20,259 nucleotides of DNA from Gammaproteobacteria bacterium (GTDB lineage Bacteria; Pseudomonadota; Gammaproteobacteria; Pseudomonadales; Pseudomonadaceae), in NCBI GenBank assembly GCA_012513235.1, contig JAAZCO010000096.1, positions 1 to 20,259 on the forward strand. Direction: 5' to 3'. Positions within the stretch are counted from its first letter, which is position 1, and every line of letters begins with the position of its first letter. A program made the position numbers and the translations under genes. A model generated the notes under the pieces. It worked only from the letters and a program-made list of their open reading frames with translations. It was not told the DNA's origin and searched no databases. Below are positions 13,975 to 20,259 of the stretch, in pieces.

Positions 13975-14009
13975 GGCACGCACATATATTCACGGCGAGC
14001 CTAAACCAA

Positions 14010-14801
14010 CTACTCTGCAATTTTCAGCTCACGCGATTTGGTGTAGGCGTAGCGGATTTTTTCATACTCAAAGGGTGAGTTCAGTTGGCCGTAACGTAGC
14101 TTAGTGATATAACGTTGGTCGACAATTTGTAAGCCAAAAATCTCAGGGTTACGCTGGCTTTCTTTGGCCATATGCAGCCAGTTGATTGATTTGTCTAGAG
14201 CAAAGTCGGCCACAATCCCTGTGGTATCACGGGCGTTGGAAGGGCCTAAGAACGGCAACATTAGATAAGGACCGTGCGGCACACCGTAGTAGCCGAGCGT
14301 TTGGCCAAAGTCTTCATTGTTTTTTTGCAGCCCCATTTTTGTGGCTGGATCCCACAGACCACCGATGCCAAAAATCGTATTAAATAAAATACGTGATGTT
14401 GTCTCCATCGCCCGATGACCTTTCAACTGCACAATGCTATTGGCTAAGGTCGGGATTTCGCGCAGATTGCTAAAAAAGTTACTCACCCCTTGGCGTAAAA
14501 AATGCGGCGTGATCTTGGTATAACCTTTAACCATTGGTAGAAACACCCACTGATCAAAACGGTAATTAAAGTGATATACACGCCGGTTCCATTGTTCCAG
14601 CGGATCACTGATATGCAGAGCCTCCAGTGTTGCGCGTTCAAACTCATGCTGATCTGCGCCAGAATTAAACTCTAAGCGCTGCAGTGGATTTTTAAAGCCA
14701 TCGGCATCGATGCTTATCTCTTGCGCCCAACTGGTGGATTGCACCGCGAAGAGTAATGACCCCATGACTAAAGCGTGAGACAGGTTCTTTGTTTTAGTCA
14801 T
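14010..14801 (-). CDS. mlaA: MlaA/VacJ-family protein without a lipobox
   Basis: MlaA proteins sit in the outer membrane with porins and remove mislocalised phospholipid from the outer leaflet, passing it to MlaC. This 263-residue protein has the family segments ISDPLEQWNRRVYHFN (residues 64-79), GIGGLWDPATKMGL (145-158), EDFGQTLGYYGV (163-174) and GPYLMLPFLGPSNARDTTG (177-195). The N terminus is a signal peptide with apparent cleavage after STSWA (residue 26). There is no lipobox cysteine and no cysteine anywhere, unlike the classical lipoprotein. I start at ATG 14801 with GGAG 7 bases upstream; a GTG 33 bases earlier would spoil the signal peptide. The start overlaps the upstream hydrolase gene by 8 bases, so the two are co-translated. 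Confidence 0.9.
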   Translation of the reverse strand: MTKTKNLSHALVMGSLLFAVQSTSWAQEISIDADGFKNPLQRLEFNSGADQHEFERATLEALHISDPLEQWNRRVYHFNYRFDQWVFLPMVKGYTKITPHFLRQGVSNFFSNLREIPTLANSIVQLKGHRAMETTSRILFNTIFGIGGLWDPATKMGLQKNNEDFGQTLGYYGVPHGPYLMLPFLGPSNARDTTGIVADFALDKSINWLHMAKESQRNPEIFGLQIVDQRYITKLRYGQLNSPFEYEKIRYAYTKSRELKIAE

Positions 14802-16125
14802 GGAAAAACTCCAATATATCCGCCGCATTCTCACGGTAATTCAGGTTGCCTAAGTGCCCACCATAGGGGTAGAGCGTCAAGCGCTCAGCCATATGTTCTT
14901 TTAAAAAGCCAATATCGCCTTTGCCTAAAATGATGTCATCAGCGTTGTGCATGACCGCAATTTTTTTGCTGTCACGCAAATAATCACTCAACGCATACAG
15001 GCTGGTGGCATGGATCAAGGCGTCCAAATCTGACTTTTCAGCAATCGGTTCAGCGTTGAGAGAGTCTTTAAAATGTACCCGCCACAGAGGTAGCAATTGC
15101 TTATGGATATAACATTCAAAGTCACAGAGTAAGGCTTCTTTAAAAAAGGGTGTTAAGTTGGTTCCGTCGTAAATCTTTTTCTGAATGGGCGTAATCATAC
15201 CGCGGCGATTAATCAGGTCTGAAGTGAAGTTGATATCCGCAGCGCTAAAGCGAAACACACTACCTATGAGCATCGCTAGTTCGTTTTCGGTGAGTTTCTG
15301 CGGTGAATTTTGAAACTCAAATAACACCGCTTCATCAAAATCAAAACGTCCTTTACTGTTGAAGTGGCGTGTCAATTTATCCAGCATCATTTGATAGAAC
15401 GTGCGGCCATCATCGTCATCCAGCACCTTGGTGTTAACTAGATTGTTCAGATTGCTGACTGAGGTATAGAGATTGACTGGCGGATTGAGCAGCAGTACAC
15501 GCTTAAAGTTAAAGGCTTGTTCGTGTTCATCGAGCTGGCTGACAAATGCCGCTTGTAAACCGCCTAAGCTATAACCGGTTAAATGCCAGTCAGTCACTTC
15601 AAGATTGCGCTGCTGCTTTTTAATCGCACGCATCACGGCATAAATATCTTTGGCATCTTGTGGTGAATAGCCCGGGGTGGCGTAAGGTGAGGCGCCCACC
15701 ATAAAATCATACGCAGTGGGTGAGGAAATTTGCGCCACATGAAAACCTGCACCATAAAAGAGCTTCTTTAAGTATTCCATCGTACTACTGGAGTACTGCG
15801 CACCGGTGCCGGCAATGATAAAAATCAGTGGTGCCGGACCTGACTGTTCAGCCAAGCGGTAACTAAAGGTTTTTACTGGCCAGAAGTTACTCGGCAAACT
15901 GTACTCACGCTCAGGGCGCAGACGCAAATTGTAATCACCTTGACGAATATCCGCATCCTTGGGCAGTTCTGGATATAAAGCGCTGGGCGTACCGGCAACC
16001 GTTGCTTCAAAAGGATTGTGCAGCGGAAATTGATAGTTGGCAGAGATGTCTTTGGCTTGAGCAGTGGTGGCGATGTAGAGCAGGTTCAAGAGCAGGTAAA
16101 CAGGTGTTAGCAAGCGTTTAAACAT
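14794..16125 (-). CDS. Secreted alpha/beta hydrolase, lipase/esterase-like
   Basis: The 443-residue protein starts with a signal peptide (MFKRLLTPVYLLLNLLYIAT, cleavage about residue 24 after AQA), so it should act in the periplasm or be exported. An alpha/beta hydrolase triad can be traced: Ser186 in the nucleophile elbow GYSLGG, Asp396 or Asp397 in HNADDIILG, and His424 in YPYGGHLGN. IFIIAGTGAQ (101-110) fits the oxyanion strand and turn. Residues about 220-380 form a large helical insertion between nucleophile and acid, likely a lid. Cys334 and Cys338 could pair. The 8-base overlap with mlaA suggests a role in phospholipid or lipid handling at the envelope, but the substrate is unknown. 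Only a weak ribosome binding site (GAGA) precedes the ATG. Confidence 0.75.
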   Translation of the reverse strand: MFKRLLTPVYLLLNLLYIATTAQAKDISANYQFPLHNPFEATVAGTPSALYPELPKDADIRQGDYNLRLRPEREYSLPSNFWPVKTFSYRLAEQSGPAPLIFIIAGTGAQYSSSTMEYLKKLFYGAGFHVAQISSPTAYDFMVGASPYATPGYSPQDAKDIYAVMRAIKKQQRNLEVTDWHLTGYSLGGLQAAFVSQLDEHEQAFNFKRVLLLNPPVNLYTSVSNLNNLVNTKVLDDDDGRTFYQMMLDKLTRHFNSKGRFDFDEAVLFEFQNSPQKLTENELAMLIGSVFRFSAADINFTSDLINRRGMITPIQKKIYDGTNLTPFFKEALLCDFECYIHKQLLPLWRVHFKDSLNAEPIAEKSDLDALIHATSLYALSDYLRDSKKIAVMHNADDIILGKGDIGFLKEHMAERLTLYPYGGHLGNLNYRENAADILEFFHD

Positions 16126-16227
16126 AGCAGTGTCTCGCTGGTTAGCAGAGGCGTAAAGCGTGGCAACAATGAGTTGAATACCGCGATGTGAGGTGATCTT
16201 AACTTTAAAAACCGCAACGTATCTAAT

Positions 16228-16255
16228 GCGTCGCTATGCAAATACATAACGACGC
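16228..16255 (-). other. Inverted repeat downstream of metG
   Basis: On the minus strand GCGTCGTTATG and CATAGCGACGC form an 11-bp stem with one G-T wobble and a six-base loop, 11 bases after the metG stop. A run of five T lies about 15 bases beyond the stem rather than next to it, so termination is possible but not certain. It sits in the 141-base gap before the hydrolase gene, where I find no convincing promoter. Confidence 0.4.
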
Positions 16256-16266
16256 ACAGAGTTCCA

Positions 16267-18318
16267 TTACATCACACGTTGGCCTGGACGAGCACCCGCA
16301 TCAGGGCTGAGCAAGTGAATTTCTTCACCGCCTGGACCTGCTGCTAATACCATGCCTTCTGAGACACCAAACTTCATTTTTCGTGCAGCTAAGTTGGCTA
16401 CATATAAAGTTAAGCGACCTTCGAGCACAGCAGGGTCAGGATAGGCGCTTTTAATGCCAGAAAACACATTGCGTTTGACGCCGCCAAGATCCAGCGTCAG
16501 TTGCAATAACTTATCTGCCCCTGCAACAAAAGTGGCTTTTTCAATTAAGGCAATACGCAAGTCCACAGCAGCAAAAGCATTGAAGTCAATTTCTGCTGCC
16601 AGAGGTTCTTTGTCTAACTCGCCATTGCTTACAACTGCTGCAGTATCAGCTGAGTTTTCCATTTCTAATAAGTCTTCTTTAGAGGATTCAATCATAGCTT
16701 CCACATGCTTGGGATCAACACGCGTCAGTAATGCGCTAAACGGATTGAGCTGATGTGCACCCAGTGGCGTACCTAAATCATTCCAGCTCAGTGCTGGCAC
16801 ATTGAGGAACTGCTCAGCATCGGCGGCCAGCTTCGGCAGCACCGGCTTTAATAAAATCATCAATTGCTTAAACAGGTTAATCGCTTGCGAGCAAATGGCT
16901 TGCACTTGCGCCTGTTGGCCTTCGATCTTATTCATTGACCAAGGTGCTTGCTCAGCAATCCAAGCGTTAGCGGCATCGGCTAGCGCCATGGTTTCACGCA
17001 TTGCGCGAGCAAAATCACGTGCTTCGTAAGATTTGGCAATCGCTGGTGTCGCCTGTTGGAATTGCTCCCATAGGGCGGGGTTGGGCATATCAGCAACGAG
17101 CATACCGTCGTTGCCTTTTTGAATAAAACCGGCACAGCGACTGGCGATATTCACCACTTTACCCACGAGGTCGGAGTTTACTTTATGAATAAAGTCTTCC
17201 AAGTTAAGGTCAAGATCTTCTACACCACGGCCCAGTTTAGCTGCGTAGTAATAACGTAGGTATTCAGGATTGAGGTGATCTAAATAGGTGCGCGCCTTGA
17301 TAAAGGTGCCGCGTGATTTAGACATCTTGGCACCGTTCACTGTTAGATAACCGTGTACGTTGACCCCAGTTGGCGTGCGATAGTCTGCACCTTTAAGCAT
17401 AGCTGGCCAAAACAGTGCGTGGAAATTGATAATGTCTTTACCAATAAAGTGGTACAACTCGGTCGTTGAGTCTTTGTTCCAGAACTCATCAAAATCTAGC
17501 TCGGGACGACGCGCGCAGAGATTTTGGAAGCTGGCCATATAGCCAATCGGCGCATCGAGCCACACATAGAAGTATTTGCCGGGCGCGTCTGGGATTTCAA
17601 AACCAAAGTAGGGTGCATCACGGGAAATATCCCATTCGTGCAAGCCGCTATCGAGCCATTCCGCCAGTTTATTAGCGACGGAGTCTTGCAAGGTACCGCT
17701 GCGGGTCCATTCTTGCAGCATGTCTTGGAAGTTCTGCAGCTTGAAGAAGTAATGCTCAGAATCTTTCAGAATAGGTGTTGCACCAGAAATTGCTGAGCGT
17801 GGATCTTTCAGCTCAGTGGGCTGGTAGGTCGCGCCACATTTTTCACAGTTGTCGCCGTACTGATCAGGCGTTGCGCATTTTGGGCAGGTGCCTTTAATAA
17901 AGCGGTCAGCTAAAAACATACCTTTTTCAGGGTCAAAATACTGCGTCACTGAGCGCGTGGCAATGTGGCCAGCCGCTTTCAGGCGCTTGTAGATCTGCTC
18001 TGATAGTTCGCGGTTTTCTTCACTGTGCGTGGTGTAAAAGTTATCAAAATCCACCATGAAATCAGCAAAGTCAGTGCTGTGCTCAGCATGTACATTGTCA
18101 ATTAATTGTTCAGGAGTGATGCCTTCATGCTCGGCGCGCAACATAATAGCTGAGCCGTGGGCATCATCAGCGCACACATAAATGCATTGATTGCCGCGCA
18201 TTTTTTGAAAGCGAACCCACATATCTGTTTGAATATATTCAAGCATATGGCCAAGGTGGATGGAGCCGTTGGCATAGGGCAGGGCGCTGGTCACTAAAAT
18301 TTTGCGGGCTTCGCTCAT
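16267..18318 (-). CDS. metG: Methionyl-tRNA synthetase
   Basis: MetG charges tRNA-Met, including the initiator, with methionine. This is the long 683-residue form. The class I HIGH box appears as HLGH (residues 21-24) after PYANGSI, the zinc knuckle uses Cys145, Cys148, Cys158 and Cys161, and KMSKS is at 331-335. An anticodon-binding helical domain follows, and the C-terminal tRNA-binding/dimerisation OB-fold domain (about 580-683) shows VDLRIALIEKA and KMKFGVSEGM. The ATG at 18318 has AGGA 5 bases upstream. It is divergent from apbC, as in Pseudomonas. Confidence 0.98.
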   Translation of the reverse strand: MSEARKILVTSALPYANGSIHLGHMLEYIQTDMWVRFQKMRGNQCIYVCADDAHGSAIMLRAEHEGITPEQLIDNVHAEHSTDFADFMVDFDNFYTTHSEENRELSEQIYKRLKAAGHIATRSVTQYFDPEKGMFLADRFIKGTCPKCATPDQYGDNCEKCGATYQPTELKDPRSAISGATPILKDSEHYFFKLQNFQDMLQEWTRSGTLQDSVANKLAEWLDSGLHEWDISRDAPYFGFEIPDAPGKYFYVWLDAPIGYMASFQNLCARRPELDFDEFWNKDSTTELYHFIGKDIINFHALFWPAMLKGADYRTPTGVNVHGYLTVNGAKMSKSRGTFIKARTYLDHLNPEYLRYYYAAKLGRGVEDLDLNLEDFIHKVNSDLVGKVVNIASRCAGFIQKGNDGMLVADMPNPALWEQFQQATPAIAKSYEARDFARAMRETMALADAANAWIAEQAPWSMNKIEGQQAQVQAICSQAINLFKQLMILLKPVLPKLAADAEQFLNVPALSWNDLGTPLGAHQLNPFSALLTRVDPKHVEAMIESSKEDLLEMENSADTAAVVSNGELDKEPLAAEIDFNAFAAVDLRIALIEKATFVAGADKLLQLTLDLGGVKRNVFSGIKSAYPDPAVLEGRLTLYVANLAARKMKFGVSEGMVLAAGPGGEEIHLLSPDAGARPGQRVM

Positions 18319-18359
18319 GGTCTTCCTAACTACTAAAAGTGAATAGAAATAAGCCGTCT

Positions 18360-18388
18360 ACTATATAGGCAATGGCTACTTTTTTCAT
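18360..18388 (-). promoter_or_regulatory. Candidate sigma-70 promoter for metG
   Basis: On the minus strand ATGAAA (18388-18383) and TATAGT (18365-18360) are 17 bases apart, ending about 40 bases before the metG start codon. Both are partial matches to TTGACA and TATAAT. The same 166-base divergent region must also drive apbC; there TAGAAT (18443-18448) looks like a -10 box but has no good -35 partner. Confidence 0.35.
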
Positions 18389-18484
18389 CCTTTGCGCTTG
18401 TGTTGTCTGTACAGGATTGAGGTCTTGGCGCTCCGCTTAGGCTAGAATGATTGTTATTGAGTCTATTTTGCAGTGGAGAACATC

Positions 18485-19579
18485 ATGAGTGCAGTAACCC
18501 GCGCTGCGGTTGAAGAAACATTAAGTCGCTTGATTGACCCCAATTTAAATCTTGATCCAGTCAGTGCCGGTTGCGTGCGCTCGATTGATATTCAAGGTGA
18601 TCGCGTCTCTGTGCAGCTTGAACTGGGCTATCCTGCTGATCGCTTTAAAACCGGCTGGGCGCAAATGCTGCAAATGAGCCTAGAGCAAATGCCCGGTGTG
18701 GCGCGAGCTGAAGTGAATATTACAACAGTGATTGCTGCGCATCAGGGGCAAACGGATACCGCGACTTTAGCTGGCGTCAAAAACGTGATTGCCGTGGCAT
18801 CGGGTAAAGGTGGTGTGGGTAAGTCCACGACTGCAGTGAACTTGGCCTTAGCTCTGGCGCGAGAAGGCGCGCGCGTGGGGATTTTGGATGCGGATATTTA
18901 CGGTCCCAGCCAAGGTATTATGCTGGGTGTGCCCAGCGGTACTCAGCCTAAAGTGCGTGATGAGAAATATTTTATTCCGGTTCAAGCGCATGGTATTGCA
19001 GTCATGTCGATGGCTTTTTTGACCACAGATAGCACACCCATGGTATGGCGTGGTCCGATGGCTTCAGGTGCTTTATTACAGATGATCACCCAAACCGATT
19101 GGGGTGATTTGGATTATCTGGTGGTGGATATGCCACCAGGTACCGGTGATATTCAACTGACCTTGGCGCAAAAAGTACCAGTGGCGGGTGCAGTCATTGT
19201 TACTACACCGCAAGATATTGCTTTGCTGGATGCGCGCAAAGGCATTGAGATGTTCCGTAAAGTGAATATCCCGATTCTAGGCGTGGTAGAAAATATGGCT
19301 GTGCATATTTGTTCCAGTTGCGGCCATGCCGAGCATTTATTTGGCGAGGGTGGCGGTGAGCGTTTAGCTGCCAGTTACGATGCTGAGTTATTGGCCTCCT
19401 TGCCGTTATCCATGACGATTCGTTTGCAGTGTGATGGCGGTGAGCCGACTGCCAGCGCCGACCCTGAAAGCCAGATTGCGATGATTTATCAGCAGTTGGC
19501 CCGCACTGTGGGTGCACGTTTAAGTGTACTCAACGCTCAAGACGCGGCGATGCCATCCATCGAAATCAGTGATGACTAA
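18485..19579 (+). CDS. apbC: Mrp/NBP35-family iron-sulfur carrier ATPase
   Basis: ApbC/Mrp binds and delivers iron-sulfur clusters to target apoproteins, using ATP. The 364-residue protein has an N-terminal MIP18/DUF59 domain (about residues 5-85), then the MinD/ParA-like P-loop ATPase domain with the deviant Walker A GKGGVGKST (107-115), LDADIYGPSQG, the VVDMPPGTGD Walker B region, and the cluster-binding CSSC (Cys276, Cys279). The ATG at 18485 is preceded by GGAG at 18475-18478; a GTG at 18473 is in frame but would overlap that site. A strong terminator follows. Confidence 0.96.
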   Translation: MSAVTRAAVEETLSRLIDPNLNLDPVSAGCVRSIDIQGDRVSVQLELGYPADRFKTGWAQMLQMSLEQMPGVARAEVNITTVIAAHQGQTDTATLAGVKNVIAVASGKGGVGKSTTAVNLALALAREGARVGILDADIYGPSQGIMLGVPSGTQPKVRDEKYFIPVQAHGIAVMSMAFLTTDSTPMVWRGPMASGALLQMITQTDWGDLDYLVVDMPPGTGDIQLTLAQKVPVAGAVIVTTPQDIALLDARKGIEMFRKVNIPILGVVENMAVHICSSCGHAEHLFGEGGGERLAASYDAELLASLPLSMTIRLQCDGGEPTASADPESQIAMIYQQLARTVGARLSVLNAQDAAMPSIEISDD

Positions 19580-19597
19580 AGTGTAATGTTGTAACTA

Positions 19598-19624
19598 AAA
19601 GGCGCTGATTGCTTCAGCGCCTTT
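19598..19624 (+). terminator. Strong hairpin terminator after apbC
   Basis: AAAGGCGCTGA and TCAGCGCCTTT form a perfect 11-bp stem with loop TTGCT, 18 bases after the apbC stop. Flanking A and T runs allow action in either direction, though the 3' T run (CTTTGCTTTATT) is interrupted. It lies 21 bases before the ytoQ start, so ytoQ expression must come from read-through or from within this short region. Confidence 0.85.
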
Positions 19625-19645
19625 GCTTTATTAAGGAGAAATAAA

Positions 19646-20086
19646 ATGAGTTTTACCGTGTATCTTTCCGGAGAAATCCATACCGCATGGCGTGAAGAGA
19701 TTGCCCAAGGTGCGCAGGCTTTAGGTTTAGATATCACCTTTACCTCTGCAGTGACTGATCATGAAGCCAGTGATGCGGCGGGCGATATGCTTGGCGCGCA
19801 AGAGCAGAGTTTTTGGCGTGATCATCAGTCGGCTAAAGTGAATGCCATTCGTACCAAAACCTTAATCGAGCAAAGTGATCTGGTCGTGGTGCGCTTTGGT
19901 GATAAATATAAACAGTGGAATGCCGCTTTTGATGCAGGCTATTGTGCAGCGCTGGGTAAGCCCTATGTGACTTTGCATGATGAGAAAATTATCCACCCAC
20001 TTAAAGAAGTGGATGCAGCTGCTATGGCTTGGGCGACGACGCCAGCGCAAGTAGTTGAGATTCTACGCTACACCACGCAGGCGTAA
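19646..20086 (+). CDS. ytoQ: YtoQ family protein, nucleoside deoxyribosyltransferase-like
   Basis: The 146-residue protein matches the YtoQ family, known from Bacillus subtilis, whose members have a nucleoside 2-deoxyribosyltransferase-like fold but no established reaction. Typical segments are FTVYLSGEIHTAWREEI at the N terminus, RTKTLIEQSDLVVVRFGDKY, and KQWNAAFDAGYCAALGKPYV. In characterised deoxyribosyltransferases the matching position carries the nucleophilic Glu; here it is Asp96, which as I recall is also Asp in B. subtilis YtoQ. The ATG at 19646 is preceded by AAGGAG. No signal peptide or membrane helix is seen, so it is cytoplasmic. It stands alone between two hairpin terminators. 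Confidence 0.85.
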   Translation: MSFTVYLSGEIHTAWREEIAQGAQALGLDITFTSAVTDHEASDAAGDMLGAQEQSFWRDHQSAKVNAIRTKTLIEQSDLVVVRFGDKYKQWNAAFDAGYCAALGKPYVTLHDEKIIHPLKEVDAAAMAWATTPAQVVEILRYTTQA

Positions 20087-20103
20087 TCACGCGGTTGCTA
20101 TCT

Positions 20104-20129
20104 ACAGGCGACTGTTCTAAGTCGCCTGT
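20104..20129 (+). terminator. Hairpin terminator after ytoQ
   Basis: ACAGGCGACT and AGTCGCCTGT form a perfect 10-bp stem with loop GTTCTA, 17 bases after the ytoQ stop. The tail CTTCTGCTCTGTTT is pyrimidine-rich but not a clean T run. A second small hairpin, GCTCT-GTTT-AGAGC (20135-20148), follows. Confidence 0.6.
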
Positions 20130-20234
20130 CTTCTGCTCTGTTTAGAGCCTGCTTAACTTTTATATCTTTTGCGTGTTTGTCAGATAGTTGACAGCGCCTC
20201 TACGCTCCCCCGTGATTTATCAGGCTTTAGCTTG

Positions 20235-20251
20235 TTGGCATAAGTATTGCT
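20235..20251 (+). promoter_or_regulatory. Sigma-54 (RpoN) promoter core facing right edge
   Basis: TTGGCA-TAAGTA-TTGCT contains the invariant -24 GG (20237-20238) and -12 GC (20249-20250) with exactly 10 bases between them, close to the consensus TTGGCAC-N5-TTGC. It points out of the window, so the controlled gene is not visible. No enhancer-binding site is obvious in the 100 bases upstream. Confidence 0.65.
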
Positions 20252-20259
20252 TTGTAATA

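Larger units (their letters stand above)
13582..14009. other. Gene-free island between convergent operons
   Basis: These 428 bases separate the rnhB and mlaA stop codons. They contain two palindromic elements of one family (13635-13733 and 13874-13974), a 24-codon open frame between them, and a small hairpin, ACTGA-TTGA-TCAGT, at 13732-13745. I see no standard T-tailed terminator and no convincing promoter. The island lies where the conserved gene order breaks. Confidence 0.7.

Noticed and set aside
14802..14834. Longer MlaA start (GTG at 14834)
   Set aside because: It places MRMRRIYWSFS before the signal peptide, while ATG 14801 has GGAG at good spacing and gives a clean signal sequence.
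16228..16255. Third copy of the palindromic element
   Set aside because: It is a simple 11-bp stem-loop without the conserved CAAGCG or GCCAWGGATGGC core.
18473..18484. GTG start four codons before the apbC ATG
   Set aside because: The GTG overlaps the GGAG that serves as ribosome binding site for ATG 18485, and MSAVTRAAVEE is the natural start.

Overview
The window looks like the chromosome of a gammaproteobacterium of the Pseudomonas group. PyrH, Frr, FabZ, LpxA and RnhB all read like Pseudomonas proteins. The DNA is clearly less GC-rich than classical Pseudomonas (about half GC by eye), which fits low-GC relatives such as Denitrificimonas or Thiopseudomonas. The family placement is secure; the genus is inference.

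Left part (1-13581, all + strand): the conserved run tsf-pyrH-frr-uppS-cdsA-dxr-rseP-bamA-skp-lpxD-fabZ-lpxA-lpxB-rnhB. tsf is cut by the left edge and ends in its own terminator. From pyrH onward the genes are tightly packed, many overlapping by 1-19 bases. They link translation (EF-Ts, ribosome recycling), UMP synthesis, isoprenoid and undecaprenyl-PP synthesis, phospholipid synthesis, the sigma-E protease, outer membrane protein assembly, and the first steps of lipid A synthesis. The only real gap inside the run is the 148 bases before fabZ.

Middle (13582-14009): a 428-base island with no convincing gene, lying between two convergent transcription units. In this group dnaE is usually found after rnhB, so conserved gene order stops here. 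The island holds two ~100-base palindromic elements in opposite orientation. They belong to one family: the core is conserved, while the stems differ in sequence but stay complementary inside each copy. I fold each into the same three-way junction, with conserved G-A mismatches and GGA loops. This is the most interesting signal in the window.

Right part (14010-20259): on the minus strand lie metG, then a secreted alpha/beta hydrolase overlapping an mlaA homologue. That MlaA has no cysteine, so it cannot be a standard lipoprotein. Divergent from metG lies apbC/mrp (Fe-S carrier ATPase), then a strong terminator and ytoQ. The window closes with a textbook sigma-54 promoter core pointing at an unseen gene.

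No rRNA, tRNA, CRISPR array, insertion sequence with a transposase, or prophage gene is visible.
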